In this document: positions 18,049-27,996 of the stretch, piece by piece
How positions within the stretch are numbered: position 1 is the first letter of the stretch
Layout: every line of letters begins with the position of its first letter
Assembly (NCBI GenBank): GCA_016650445.1
Contig: JAENVS010000034.1
Location: 96,391-160,390, forward strand
Reading direction: 5' to 3'
DNA: 64,000 nucleotides
From: Frankiaceae bacterium
Lineage (GTDB): Bacteria > Actinomycetota > Actinomycetes > Mycobacteriales > SCTD01
Program-made: the position numbers and the translations under genes
Notes under the pieces: model-generated
Seen by the model: only the letters and a program-made list of their open reading frames with translations
What the model was told of the DNA's origin: nothing
Databases searched by the model: none

Positions 18049-18127
18049 GCGCCTGCTCTCCTGTTGTCGGGTTCCACCCCCGAGGACGTGCGGGATCGGC
18101 GGCGGGTTCCGTCGCGCTGCCCCTTCC

Positions 18128-18151
18128 AGGCTACCGGCGGCCGACTAGCCT
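18128..18151. promoter_or_regulatory. divergent -10 boxes between LCP and rmlA-type genes
   Basis: A minus-strand TAGCCT (18128-18133) and a plus-strand TAGCCT (18146-18151) face outwards from a 12-bp centre. The plus box ends 7 nt before ATG 18159, so that mRNA would be leaderless; the minus box serves the LCP gene with a leader of about 70 nt and its own ribosome site. Confidence 0.5.
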
Positions 18152-18158
18152 GCGGCGC

Positions 18159-19223
18159 ATGAAGGCACTCGTCCTGTCCGGAGGAGCGGGCACCCGGCTG
18201 CGCCCGATCACGCACACCAACGCCAAGCAGCTCGTCCCTGTGGCGAACAAGCCGGTGCTCTTCTACGGCCTGGAGGCGATCCGGGACGCCGGCGTCACCG
18301 ATGTCGGGATCATCGTGGGCGACACCGCCGCCGAGATCGAGGCGGCCGTCGGCGACGGCAGCGCGCTCGGCATCCGGGTCACCTACATCAAGCAGGACGC
18401 GCCGCTGGGGCTCGCGCACTGCGTGCTCATCGCGCGCGACTTCCTCGGCGATGACGACTTCGTGATGTACCTCGGTGACAACTTCATCATCGGCGGGATC
18501 ACCGAGCTGGTCCGCGAGTTCCAGCAGGAGGGCTACGACGCCCAGATCCTGCTGACGAAGGTCGACAACCCCTCGCAGTTCGGGGTCGCCGAGCTCGGCA
18601 AGGACGGTCGCGTGTCGACGCTCGTGGAGAAGCCCAAGGACCCCAAGAGCGACCTCGCGCTGGTCGGCGTCTACATGTTCAAGCCGACGATCCACGAAGC
18701 CGTGCGGGCGATCAAGCCGTCGAGCCGGGGCGAGCTCGAGATCACCGACGCCATCCAGTGGCTCATCGACGAGGGCAAGTCGGTCAGCCCGCACCTCGTC
18801 ACCGGCTACTGGAAGGACACCGGGCGGCTCGAGGACATGCTCGAGTGCAACCGCAAGGTGCTGGAGTCGCTCGAGCCGGCCGTGCACGGCACGGTCGACA
18901 AGGACTCGCAGCTGATCGGCAGGGTCGTGGTCGAGGAGGGTGCCGTCATCGAGCGCTCGACGGTCCGCGGTCCGGCGATCATCGGCCGCGACACGGTGAT
19001 CCGTGACACCTACGTCGGCCCGTTCACGTCGATCTACTTCGGCTGCACGCTGGAGGACACCGAGATCGAGCACTCGATCGTGCTCGAGCAGTCGGTGATC
19101 CGCGGCGTGCGCCGGATCGAGGACTCGTTGATCGGCAAGGAGGTCGAGGTGTCGCCGTCGTCGGCGCTGCCGCGCGCGCACCGGCTCATGCTGGGCGACC
19201 ACTCGCGGGTGTCGATCGCCTGA
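18159..19223 (+). CDS. glucose-1-phosphate thymidylyltransferase, long (StrD/GraD) type
   Basis: A 354-aa sugar nucleotidyltransferase. The N-terminal domain has LVLSGGAGTRLRPITHTNAKQLVPVANKP and the substrate region YLGDNFIIGG. The C-terminal third is a left-handed beta-helix (VVVEEGAVIERSTVRGPAIIGRDTVI…), which places it with long antibiotic-sugar enzymes such as StrD rather than the RmlA of about 290 aa. It should make dTDP-glucose from glucose-1-phosphate and dTTP for RmlB, whose gene lies 1.5 kb downstream. The ATG is 7 nt after TAGCCT with no Shine-Dalgarno. A short hairpin (CCGGG-TATG-CCCGG, 19234-19247) follows the stop. Confidence 0.9.
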   Translation: MKALVLSGGAGTRLRPITHTNAKQLVPVANKPVLFYGLEAIRDAGVTDVGIIVGDTAAEIEAAVGDGSALGIRVTYIKQDAPLGLAHCVLIARDFLGDDDFVMYLGDNFIIGGITELVREFQQEGYDAQILLTKVDNPSQFGVAELGKDGRVSTLVEKPKDPKSDLALVGVYMFKPTIHEAVRAIKPSSRGELEITDAIQWLIDEGKSVSPHLVTGYWKDTGRLEDMLECNRKVLESLEPAVHGTVDKDSQLIGRVVVEEGAVIERSTVRGPAIIGRDTVIRDTYVGPFTSIYFGCTLEDTEIEHSIVLEQSVIRGVRRIEDSLIGKEVEVSPSSALPRAHRLMLGDHSRVSIA

Positions 19224-19371
19224 CCCAGCTTGTCCGGGTATGCCCGGGTCTCGTCCTGCGGTTCGCCCATCCGGCGTAACCCGATGCGACGTCGACCGTT
19301 GACGCGAGCAGGAAGGCGCCGGGCAACGGCGAATCCTGCAGCACCCACCTCTTTCGACCCGGAGATCACTC

Positions 19372-20016
19372 GTGTCCGCTCGCCTGCGTCCCCTCCTCGC
19401 CTCGGCCGTCATCGGTGTCGTTGCTGCAACCGGTGCTGTCCACGCAGCGTCCGCGAAGCCGCCGGTCTGCAACCTCGTCACGGATGCCGTCGGCGACGCC
19501 AACGGGACCTTCCTGCAGGAGGGTGTTGCGGGTGCTCCGAGCGAGGACGCGGTCGACATCGTGTCCGCCGACCTCGCCAGCAAGGGCAAGAAGCTGACGA
19601 CCGTGCTGCGCGTCAAGAAGCTCGCGGCGTCGTCCCCGACGGCTCCGGGCGGCCTGCACTGGAAGTTCTTCTTCAGCGTCGCTGGCACGCAGATCTACAC
19701 GCAGGCCATCGCCGCCGCTGGTGCCGCGCCCGCGTTCACGTTCGGCACCATCGACGAGACGACCGGGACCTCGACCTCGCTCGGTGCGGCCGAAGGCGTC
19801 CTCGACACCGCAAAGAACGAGGTGCGCATCACCGTCTCGACGGGCTCGCTGCCGGAGTCCGTGAAGCCAGGCACGAAGATCGACACCTTCGCCCCCAACG
19901 CCGGCCGCTTCATCGGAAACGACGCCGTCCTGACCTTCAGCGACTCGACCGACCTCGCGACCAGCGACCGCACGTACGTCGCCGGCGCGCCGTCCTGCGT
20001 CAAGGTCGGCAAGTAG
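19372..20016 (+). CDS. secreted protein of unknown family, paralogue 1
   Basis: A 214-aa exported protein with a Sec signal peptide (RLRPLLASAVIGVVAATGAVHA, probable cut after residue 25-28). The mature part begins KPPVCNLVTDAVGDAN and ends APSCVKVGK: exactly two cysteines, one at each end, suggesting a single disulfide. The core has LTTVLRVKKLAASSP and VLDTAKNEVRITVS, both repeated in the next gene. I recognise no domain; a small beta-sandwich is a guess. GTG 19372 has GGAG upstream. It sits between the nucleotidyltransferase and rmlB, separated by 148 bp, so probably under its own promoter. Confidence 0.85.
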   Translation: MSARLRPLLASAVIGVVAATGAVHAASAKPPVCNLVTDAVGDANGTFLQEGVAGAPSEDAVDIVSADLASKGKKLTTVLRVKKLAASSPTAPGGLHWKFFFSVAGTQIYTQAIAAAGAAPAFTFGTIDETTGTSTSLGAAEGVLDTAKNEVRITVSTGSLPESVKPGTKIDTFAPNAGRFIGNDAVLTFSDSTDLATSDRTYVAGAPSCVKVGK

Positions 20017-20059
20017 TCCTAGCCCTCTCCCACCACCCCAACCCTTGAAGGAGCGCGTC

Positions 20060-22637
<2,578 letters not shown>

Positions 22638-22688
22638 CATCCCGGGCGAGTTCCCACGGTTCCCGAGATCCTGAGGTTCAGTAGGAAC

Positions 22689-24224
22689 GTGCCCCGCCTG
22701 CTGTCCTCTCTTGCGGTGCTGGGCGTCGTCACGCCGGCCGTGCTCGCCCTGCCGGTGGCCACTCCGCACGCCTCCGTGCCGCACCCCGTCGCGCCGTCCG
22801 TCTCACACGTCGCGCTGGGAGCCGCACCTGCATCGGCGACGGCGTCGCAGGGGCCGGCGCTGCGCCGGATGGCACTCGGCCTGGCGCAGACGACGAAGCG
22901 CTTCACCACGCTCGGCGTGACGTGGCAGCACGACCCTCGCGTCGGTGAGGTCAGCGCTGAGGTCCGGTGGCGGCGAGCCGGCACCTGGTCGCAGTGGCGC
23001 AGCCTGGACGCCGACTCGCACGACGGCCCGGACGCCGGCTCGGTCGACACCGGGTCCACGCTCCGCGACGGCACCGCGCCGCTGTGGGTCGGCCCCGCCG
23101 ACGGCGTGCAGGTGCGCGTGTCGACGTCCGGCGGCGTCTCGCCGCGCGACGTGCGCGTCGACCTCGTCGACCCGGGCACGTCGTCGGCCGATGCACGCGT
23201 CGGCGCGTCACCACGCGACAGCGCGACCGCGATGCAGGACCAGCCGGCGATCCTGACCCGAGCCGACTGGGGTGCCGACGAGTCGATCCGGCGCGGCAAC
23301 CCGTCGTACACCTCGACCGTGAAGGTCGGCTTCGTGCACCACACCGCGACGGCCAACGACTACACCGAGGCGCAGACCGCGGCGATGATCCGCTCGATCT
23401 ACGCGTACCACGTGATGAGCAACGGCTGGAGCGACATCGGCTACAACTACCTGGTCGACCGCTTCGGCCGCATCTGGGAGGGCCGCGCGGGCGGCATCAC
23501 CAGAGCGGTCCTCGGCGCGCACACCGGCGGCTTCAACGTGGACTCGTTCGGTGCCTCGCTGCTCGGCACGTTCAGCACGTCGGTACCGCCCGCCAGCACC
23601 CTGACCGCGCTCGAGCAGCTGTTCGCGTGGAAGCTGGGCAGCTACTACCGCAACCCCACCGGGACCGCAGCGCTGCGGTCGGCCGGCGGCGGCACGTCGA
23701 AGTACCCCGCGGGTACGACGCACACGTTCGCCGTCGTCAGCGGGCACCGCGACGCGGGCAACACGTCGTGTCCCGGCGACGCGACGTACGCGCGGATGGG
23801 CAGCATCCGCACCGCGATCAGCGCGCTCGTCGGCCCGGGGGTCGTCAATCCCACGATCAGCGCCACGAAGGTCCCGCTCGGCAGCACGAAGCCGGTGGCG
23901 ATCACGGCGAGCACGCGGGCAGCGGCGTCGTGGACGCTCGACATCACCACGCCCCTCGGTGCGCCCGTGCGCTCCTGGAGCGGCACCGCCGCCGAACCCG
24001 TCGCCGGGTCCTGGGATCTCACCGACGCGAGCGGCGCCCCTGTGCCGATGGGCGCCTACCTCGTGACGGCGCGTGCCACGGCGAGCGACGGCGAGACGGC
24101 ACGGCCGTGGGCGTCGACCGTGATCGTCGGCACCCTCGCCACCGGCAAGGGAGCGTGGCTCTCGCCGGGCGGCTTCTCGACCCGGTTCAGCGGACGCGCA
24201 CCGTCGCCCTTGCCGTCGCCCTAG
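22689..24224 (+). CDS. secreted PGRP-type N-acetylmuramoyl-L-alanine amidase
   Basis: A 511-aa exported zinc amidase cutting the MurNAc-L-Ala bond of peptidoglycan. After a signal peptide (1-28) comes a domain of about 150 aa of unknown role, then the PGRP/amidase_2 domain (about 195-375): RADWGADESIRRG, VGFVHHTATANDY (zinc His), IGYNYLVDRFGRIWEGRAGG and SGHRDAGNTSCPGD (zinc His and Cys). A C-terminal beta-rich tail has FlgD-like features (SWDLTDASGAPVPMGAYLVTARA). GTG 22689 follows AGGA. It converges on the methyltransferase gene across a strong hairpin. Confidence 0.93.
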   Translation: MPRLLSSLAVLGVVTPAVLALPVATPHASVPHPVAPSVSHVALGAAPASATASQGPALRRMALGLAQTTKRFTTLGVTWQHDPRVGEVSAEVRWRRAGTWSQWRSLDADSHDGPDAGSVDTGSTLRDGTAPLWVGPADGVQVRVSTSGGVSPRDVRVDLVDPGTSSADARVGASPRDSATAMQDQPAILTRADWGADESIRRGNPSYTSTVKVGFVHHTATANDYTEAQTAAMIRSIYAYHVMSNGWSDIGYNYLVDRFGRIWEGRAGGITRAVLGAHTGGFNVDSFGASLLGTFSTSVPPASTLTALEQLFAWKLGSYYRNPTGTAALRSAGGGTSKYPAGTTHTFAVVSGHRDAGNTSCPGDATYARMGSIRTAISALVGPGVVNPTISATKVPLGSTKPVAITASTRAAASWTLDITTPLGAPVRSWSGTAAEPVAGSWDLTDASGAPVPMGAYLVTARATASDGETARPWASTVIVGTLATGKGAWLSPGGFSTRFSGRAPSPLPSP

Positions 24225-24333
24225 CTTGTTGGCCTCCGTTGATCAGCAAGCGGATCATCGCTGCCAGTTAGCTCGTCAAGGCCGGCAGCTGGGTCGAGGG
24301 GAGCCCCTACACGCTTCCGTCCTGCCGCCATTC

Positions 24334-24387
24334 AGGGTCGGGATCGGACCCACTTTTCGGCGGGCGATTGGGTCCGATCCCGACCCT
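24334..24387. terminator. perfect 19-bp inverted repeat between convergent genes
   Basis: The left arm (24334-24352) AGGGTCGGGATCGGACCCA is exactly complementary to the right arm (24369-24387), with a 16-nt spacer. It lies in the 221-bp gap between the amidase (ends 24224) and the methyltransferase (ends 24446). No T-tract follows on either strand, so it is a hairpin-only, probably bidirectional terminator or RNA 3'-end stabiliser. Nothing else was seen in this gap. Confidence 0.7.
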
Positions 24388-24445
24388 CAACCGGCCGTGC
24401 AGACAGCGAAGAGGTGCTGTTGCCCGCAGGAGTTCCGGGTTTGGC

Positions 24446-25330
24446 TTAGACGGGCTTGTGGCAGTCGAACGTCACGAACTGGAACGGCGGCCGGAAGCCG
24501 TGGCGCTCGGCCTGGCTAGCGTCGGCGACCACGGTCATCGCGTCCGGGTCGGCGCCTGACATCAGGTCGTCGACGTCGCAGTCGGCGCCGCCGTACTGGA
24601 ACGACCGCTTCTCGAGCGCTGCATCGCGCAGCTCCGAGGTGACCAGCACGTCGCAGACGAAGCCGGCGCTGCGAATCATGTCGGCCAGGTCCCAGCCGAA
24701 TCGCCAGTACACGAGCGTGTTGTCGCCGTGGTACTCCGGCTCGGTCGGCGGTGCGGTCTTGCTCTGCGGCAGCGGGATCTGCAGGAAGACGTGGCCGCCG
24801 GGCTTCATCACGCGGAAGAGCTCGGACAACGCCTTGTCGGTGTCGGGCACGTGCTCGAGAACGTGCGGGGTCAGCACGATGTCGAGGGTGTTGTCGGGCA
24901 AGGCGATGTCCTGCAGGTCCAGGCGCATGGCGCCCTTGTGCGCGGACTCGTCGTAGTCGCTGGAGGTGTAGTCGACCCGCTCTGCCATCTTGTCGCGGTA
25001 GGTCTGGTCGAGGCGGGGTGACGTCTCGAGCACCTTGGCCGTCGGGTCATAGCCGGTACGCCGCGTCCAGCACCAGTAGAGGAACCGGTCGCGGCTGATG
25101 GACCCGCACGTCGGGCACAGCGCCGATTCGGAGTGCGCGACGCCCTTGAAACCGCGGCCGCGCCAGCCGCAGATGTTGCACACGGCGTCGGACTTCGTCA
25201 GCGACGAGCGACCGGCGGCCTCCGGCCAGGTGGCCGTGCGCAGATCGCCCTTGCCGGCTTTCCAGCGCAGCAGCGCGACGCGGCCATAGGCGGCGTGCGC
25301 CTTGTCGATCAGGCGGTCTGCCAGGAGCAC
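24446..25330 (-). CDS. SAM-dependent methyltransferase with zinc-ribbon N-terminus
   Basis: A 294-aa class I methyltransferase. Residues about 50-80 hold two CxxC pairs (CNICGWRG and CPTCGS), probably one zinc site. The SAM domain includes KVLETSPRL, DNTLDIVLTPHVLEHVPDTDKAL and FRVMKPGGHVFLQIPL. Similar proteins occur in glycan clusters and may methylate chain ends; the acceptor is unknown. GTG 25330 has AAGGAC upstream and follows the GT4 gene by 34 bp, so it is the last gene of the export operon. The hairpin at 24334-24387 lies downstream. Confidence 0.85.
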   Translation of the reverse strand: MLLADRLIDKAHAAYGRVALLRWKAGKGDLRTATWPEAAGRSSLTKSDAVCNICGWRGRGFKGVAHSESALCPTCGSISRDRFLYWCWTRRTGYDPTAKVLETSPRLDQTYRDKMAERVDYTSSDYDESAHKGAMRLDLQDIALPDNTLDIVLTPHVLEHVPDTDKALSELFRVMKPGGHVFLQIPLPQSKTAPPTEPEYHGDNTLVYWRFGWDLADMIRSAGFVCDVLVTSELRDAALEKRSFQYGGADCDVDDLMSGADPDAMTVVADASQAERHGFRPPFQFVTFDCHKPV

Positions 25331-25364
25331 GTCGTCGGTCCTTCGCGGGGGTGGGAGAGGCGAC

Positions 25365-26426
25365 TCAGGTGAGGGCCAGGCTATAGGCAGCGCGAGTCGC
25401 TTCCGCGCACCGCGTCCAGGTGTAGGCGGCGCCGTGCGTACGCCGCACGCCCGGGTCGCCCGGGTCGTCCAGCACCTGCTGGAGCGCGGCGGCGAACGAC
25501 GACGGGCTGCCGGGCTCGGCGTAGACGGCGACGTCCCCGCCGACCTCGCGCAGCACGGGCAGGTCGCTCGCGACGACGGGCGTACCGGCGGCCAGCGCCT
25601 CGATCACCGGGATCCCGAAGCCCTCGTCCAGGCTCGGCAGCACCAGCGCCGCGGCGCCTGCGACGACGCCGGGAAGCACGTCGTCGCCGAGGTAGCCGGG
25701 GGTGATGCACCCGCTCACGTCGAGCTGCTGCCCCCAGCCGGCGGGTCCGACGAGCACGAGCGGCGGCGCGTCCGGCACCAGGCGATGCGCAGCCAGCAGC
25801 GTGCGCAAGTCCTTGCGAGGCTCGAGCGTGCCGACGAACAGCAGGTACGTCGGCGGCAGACCAAGCCGCTTGCGCGCCTCGTCGCCGAGGGGCGCCGCCC
25901 GGCCCCAGTGCTCGTCGACCCCCAGCGGCGTCACGACGACCGGGCACCGGACGTCGTACTCCTCACGTAGGGCAGCGGCGGTCGCGGCACTCGGCGTGAC
26001 GACGACAGACGCCCGGGCGAGCGAGCGAGGCACGAGGTCGCGATAACGGGCGCTGGCGCTGCTCACGGTGTCGGGGTGTCGCAGGTAGGCCAGGTCGTGG
26101 ATGGTCACCACCCCGCGCGCACGACGCAGCGGCGGCAGCACGAAGTTCGTGGCGTGGAAGACGTCCACCCGGCCGGTGAGCAGCTCGACCGGCGGCCACT
26201 GGGTGCGGGCCCACAGCTGCTGAAGCGCGCGCGCGGGAGCGGGTCGGGCTGCGACGGCCACACCGTCCGGTACGACGGAGGACAGCTGGTCGCGGCCGCG
26301 GAAGGTGAAGGCCGTCGCGACCAGCTCGTCGTCGTAGGCAGTCAGCGCGCGCAGCAGCGACAGGGTGTAGCGGCCGACGCCGGTCCGATTGCCGAGCAGC
26401 GGCGTGCAGTCCAGCCCGATGCGCAT
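25365..26426 (-). CDS. glycosyltransferase family 4
   Basis: A 353-aa GT-B glycosyltransferase. N-domain: MRIGLDCTPLLGNRTGVGRYT (glycine loop). C-domain: FVGTLEPRKDLRTLL, LVGPAGWGQQ, and the nucleotide-sugar site LPSLDEGFGIPVIEALAAGTPVVASDLPVLREVGGD, where the E-x7-E motif is visible. The likely donor is a nucleotide sugar such as GDP-mannose. ATG 26426 lies just after a 20-bp tandem duplication carrying a six-codon decoy ORF. It is the seventh gene of the Wzm/Wzt operon. Confidence 0.92.
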   Translation of the reverse strand: MRIGLDCTPLLGNRTGVGRYTLSLLRALTAYDDELVATAFTFRGRDQLSSVVPDGVAVAARPAPARALQQLWARTQWPPVELLTGRVDVFHATNFVLPPLRRARGVVTIHDLAYLRHPDTVSSASARYRDLVPRSLARASVVVTPSAATAAALREEYDVRCPVVVTPLGVDEHWGRAAPLGDEARKRLGLPPTYLLFVGTLEPRKDLRTLLAAHRLVPDAPPLVLVGPAGWGQQLDVSGCITPGYLGDDVLPGVVAGAAALVLPSLDEGFGIPVIEALAAGTPVVASDLPVLREVGGDVAVYAEPGSPSSFAAALQQVLDDPGDPGVRRTHGAAYTWTRCAEATRAAYSLALT

Positions 26427-26452
26427 CAGCCGAGCCCGACGCGCATCAGCCG
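26413..26452. repeat. 20-bp tandem duplication over a gene junction
   Basis: Two head-to-tail copies (26413-26432 and 26433-26452) differ by one base. They copy the start region of the GT4 gene. The upstream copy reads ATG CGC GTC GGG CTC GGC TGA (MRVGLG stop) on the minus strand, and its TGA overlaps the true ATG. Each junction is a TGATG, allowing stop-restart from the upstream gene through the mini-ORF to the GT4 gene. Confidence 0.8.
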
Positions 26453-27996
26453 AGCAGGGTGTGCTTGTCGACGATGTCGTGCCAGCGCGCGGCGAACGCG
26501 TCCTCGCTGTACTCCTGCGCGCGGACGACAGCGGCCGCCGCGAGCCGGGCGCGCAACGCCTCGTCCGTGGCGAGCTCCGCGGTGCGGGCGAGCAGCTGCT
26601 CCGGGGTCGTCCAGCGGAACCCGTCGACGTTGTCGCGCACGATCTCGCGCTGACCGGCGCGGTCGATGACGACGGGCACGCAGCCACCAGCCATCGCCTC
26701 GACGGTCGTCATGCCGAAGTGCTCTTGCTCCCAGGGCTTCTTGCGTTCGTCGCCGCCGTAGCCCGTTGCCGACCAGAACACCGACGACGACGACAGCAGG
26801 TCCTCGACGACCGTGCGCGGCGCGTTGGCGATGACCTCCACCGGGAAGCCGGCACCGGCCGCGCGGACCGACTCGACGTAGTTGCGCTGGGACTCCTCCA
26901 TACCGCCGACGACGTACAGCTTCCAGTCGCCGGGGATGGTGCCCGCGCGGACGCCGTCGACGAAGAACTGCACCATCTCCAGCTGCCGCTTCGCGTGACC
27001 CAGTCCGGGCGAGAAGAACCGGCCAACGGTGATGACCGCCTTCTCGCGGGTCGGTGCGGCGTGCAGCCGCTGGACCTGGATGGGCGGGAAGAGCAGGTCG
27101 GCGTCGTGGTGCCAGAGGTCGCGGACGTAGCCGCGGGTGTACTCGCTGTTGGCCATCACCGTGTCGTAGGACTCCAGGAACGACAGGTTGTTCGGGTCGC
27201 GCAGCAGCCAGGGGAAGCGGAACGCGAGCATGCCGCGCGGCCCGTGCCGGCCGCCCTCGAGGCGGATGCGGCTGACCGCCACGCCGAGCTCGCGCTGGTC
27301 GCGGCCTGCGGGCGTGAACGTCTTGGTCTTGAAGTGCAGCTCCTGGCCACCCGTGCCGGCGGGGAACTCGATGTGATGCGTCGTGAACTCCGGGCCGACC
27401 TCGATCTCCGTGATGACGTTGTCGTGCTCGTCGGTGACGGTCAGGGTCCGCGGCTCCGGCATCCCCGGTCCGCCGAGGTCGAGGCGCAGCCGGCCGGTCT
27501 TCGCGTCGGGGGCGAGAGTCATCACCGCGTCCTCGCCGGTCCACGCCCACTGGCGGCGGCGCCCGCCCTCGGGCGGGAACCAGCCGATGCCGTGCACGAT
27601 GCCGCCCGACTGGCCCCGGACAACGGGGCCCAGCGTGCGGGTGAGGAGGCGTCGGACGGGACTCAGGTCGGCGTCGAACGGCGTCGGGAAGTAGCAGAGG
27701 TAGGCCGCATGCGCCGACTGCGGCGCCAGCCTGCTGCCGTACGTCCCGTTGACGAACAGGTCGTAGTCGGCCGACAGGGCCGCGAGGTGGAGGTCGCCCT
27801 TGTCGGCCACGACGCGGAACCGGCAGCGACTCAGGTCGAGCCCGAGGTGGTCGGCGAGCACGTCCTTGTCGACGTCGGAGTGCCCGAGCAGGTCGACCTC
27901 GACGCCGTCCTTCGACAAGACCTCGGCGATCATGCCGGAGTGCCGCTCGCCGCCGCCCTGGCTGTGCCAGAAGCGGTCGTAGACCACCGCCCTCAT
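26446..27996 (-). CDS. glycosyltransferase family 4 with inserted beta-rich domain
   Basis: A 516-aa GT4-like enzyme. N-domain residues 1-135 include RFWHSQGGGERHSGMIAEVL and FVNGTYGSRLAPQSAHAAYL. Residues about 150-250 are an insertion not seen in ordinary GT4s: beta-strand-rich with TLTVTDEHDNVITEIEVGP and ELGVAVSRIRLEGG. The GT-B fold resumes at FPWLLRDPNNLSFLESYDTVMANS, and the C-domain has VGRFFSPGLGHAKRQLEM and EHFGMTTVEAMAGGCVPVVI. ATG 27996 overlaps the stop of the GT2 gene (ATGA). The insertion may bind the acceptor glycan; that is inference. Confidence 0.88.
   Translation of the reverse strand: MRAVVYDRFWHSQGGGERHSGMIAEVLSKDGVEVDLLGHSDVDKDVLADHLGLDLSRCRFRVVADKGDLHLAALSADYDLFVNGTYGSRLAPQSAHAAYLCYFPTPFDADLSPVRRLLTRTLGPVVRGQSGGIVHGIGWFPPEGGRRRQWAWTGEDAVMTLAPDAKTGRLRLDLGGPGMPEPRTLTVTDEHDNVITEIEVGPEFTTHHIEFPAGTGGQELHFKTKTFTPAGRDQRELGVAVSRIRLEGGRHGPRGMLAFRFPWLLRDPNNLSFLESYDTVMANSEYTRGYVRDLWHHDADLLFPPIQVQRLHAAPTREKAVITVGRFFSPGLGHAKRQLEMVQFFVDGVRAGTIPGDWKLYVVGGMEESQRNYVESVRAAGAGFPVEVIANAPRTVVEDLLSSSSVFWSATGYGGDERKKPWEQEHFGMTTVEAMAGGCVPVVIDRAGQREIVRDNVDGFRWTTPEQLLARTAELATDEALRARLAAAAVVRAQEYSEDAFAARWHDIVDKHTLLG

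Noticed and set aside
19234..19247. CCGGG-TATG-CCCGG as a strong terminator after the nucleotidyltransferase
   Set aside because: Only five base pairs and no T-tract; such stems are common by chance at this GC content.
26424..26446. ATG 26446 as the start of the downstream GT4 gene
   Set aside because: That frame stops after six codons; only ATG 26426 continues into the GT4 sequence.
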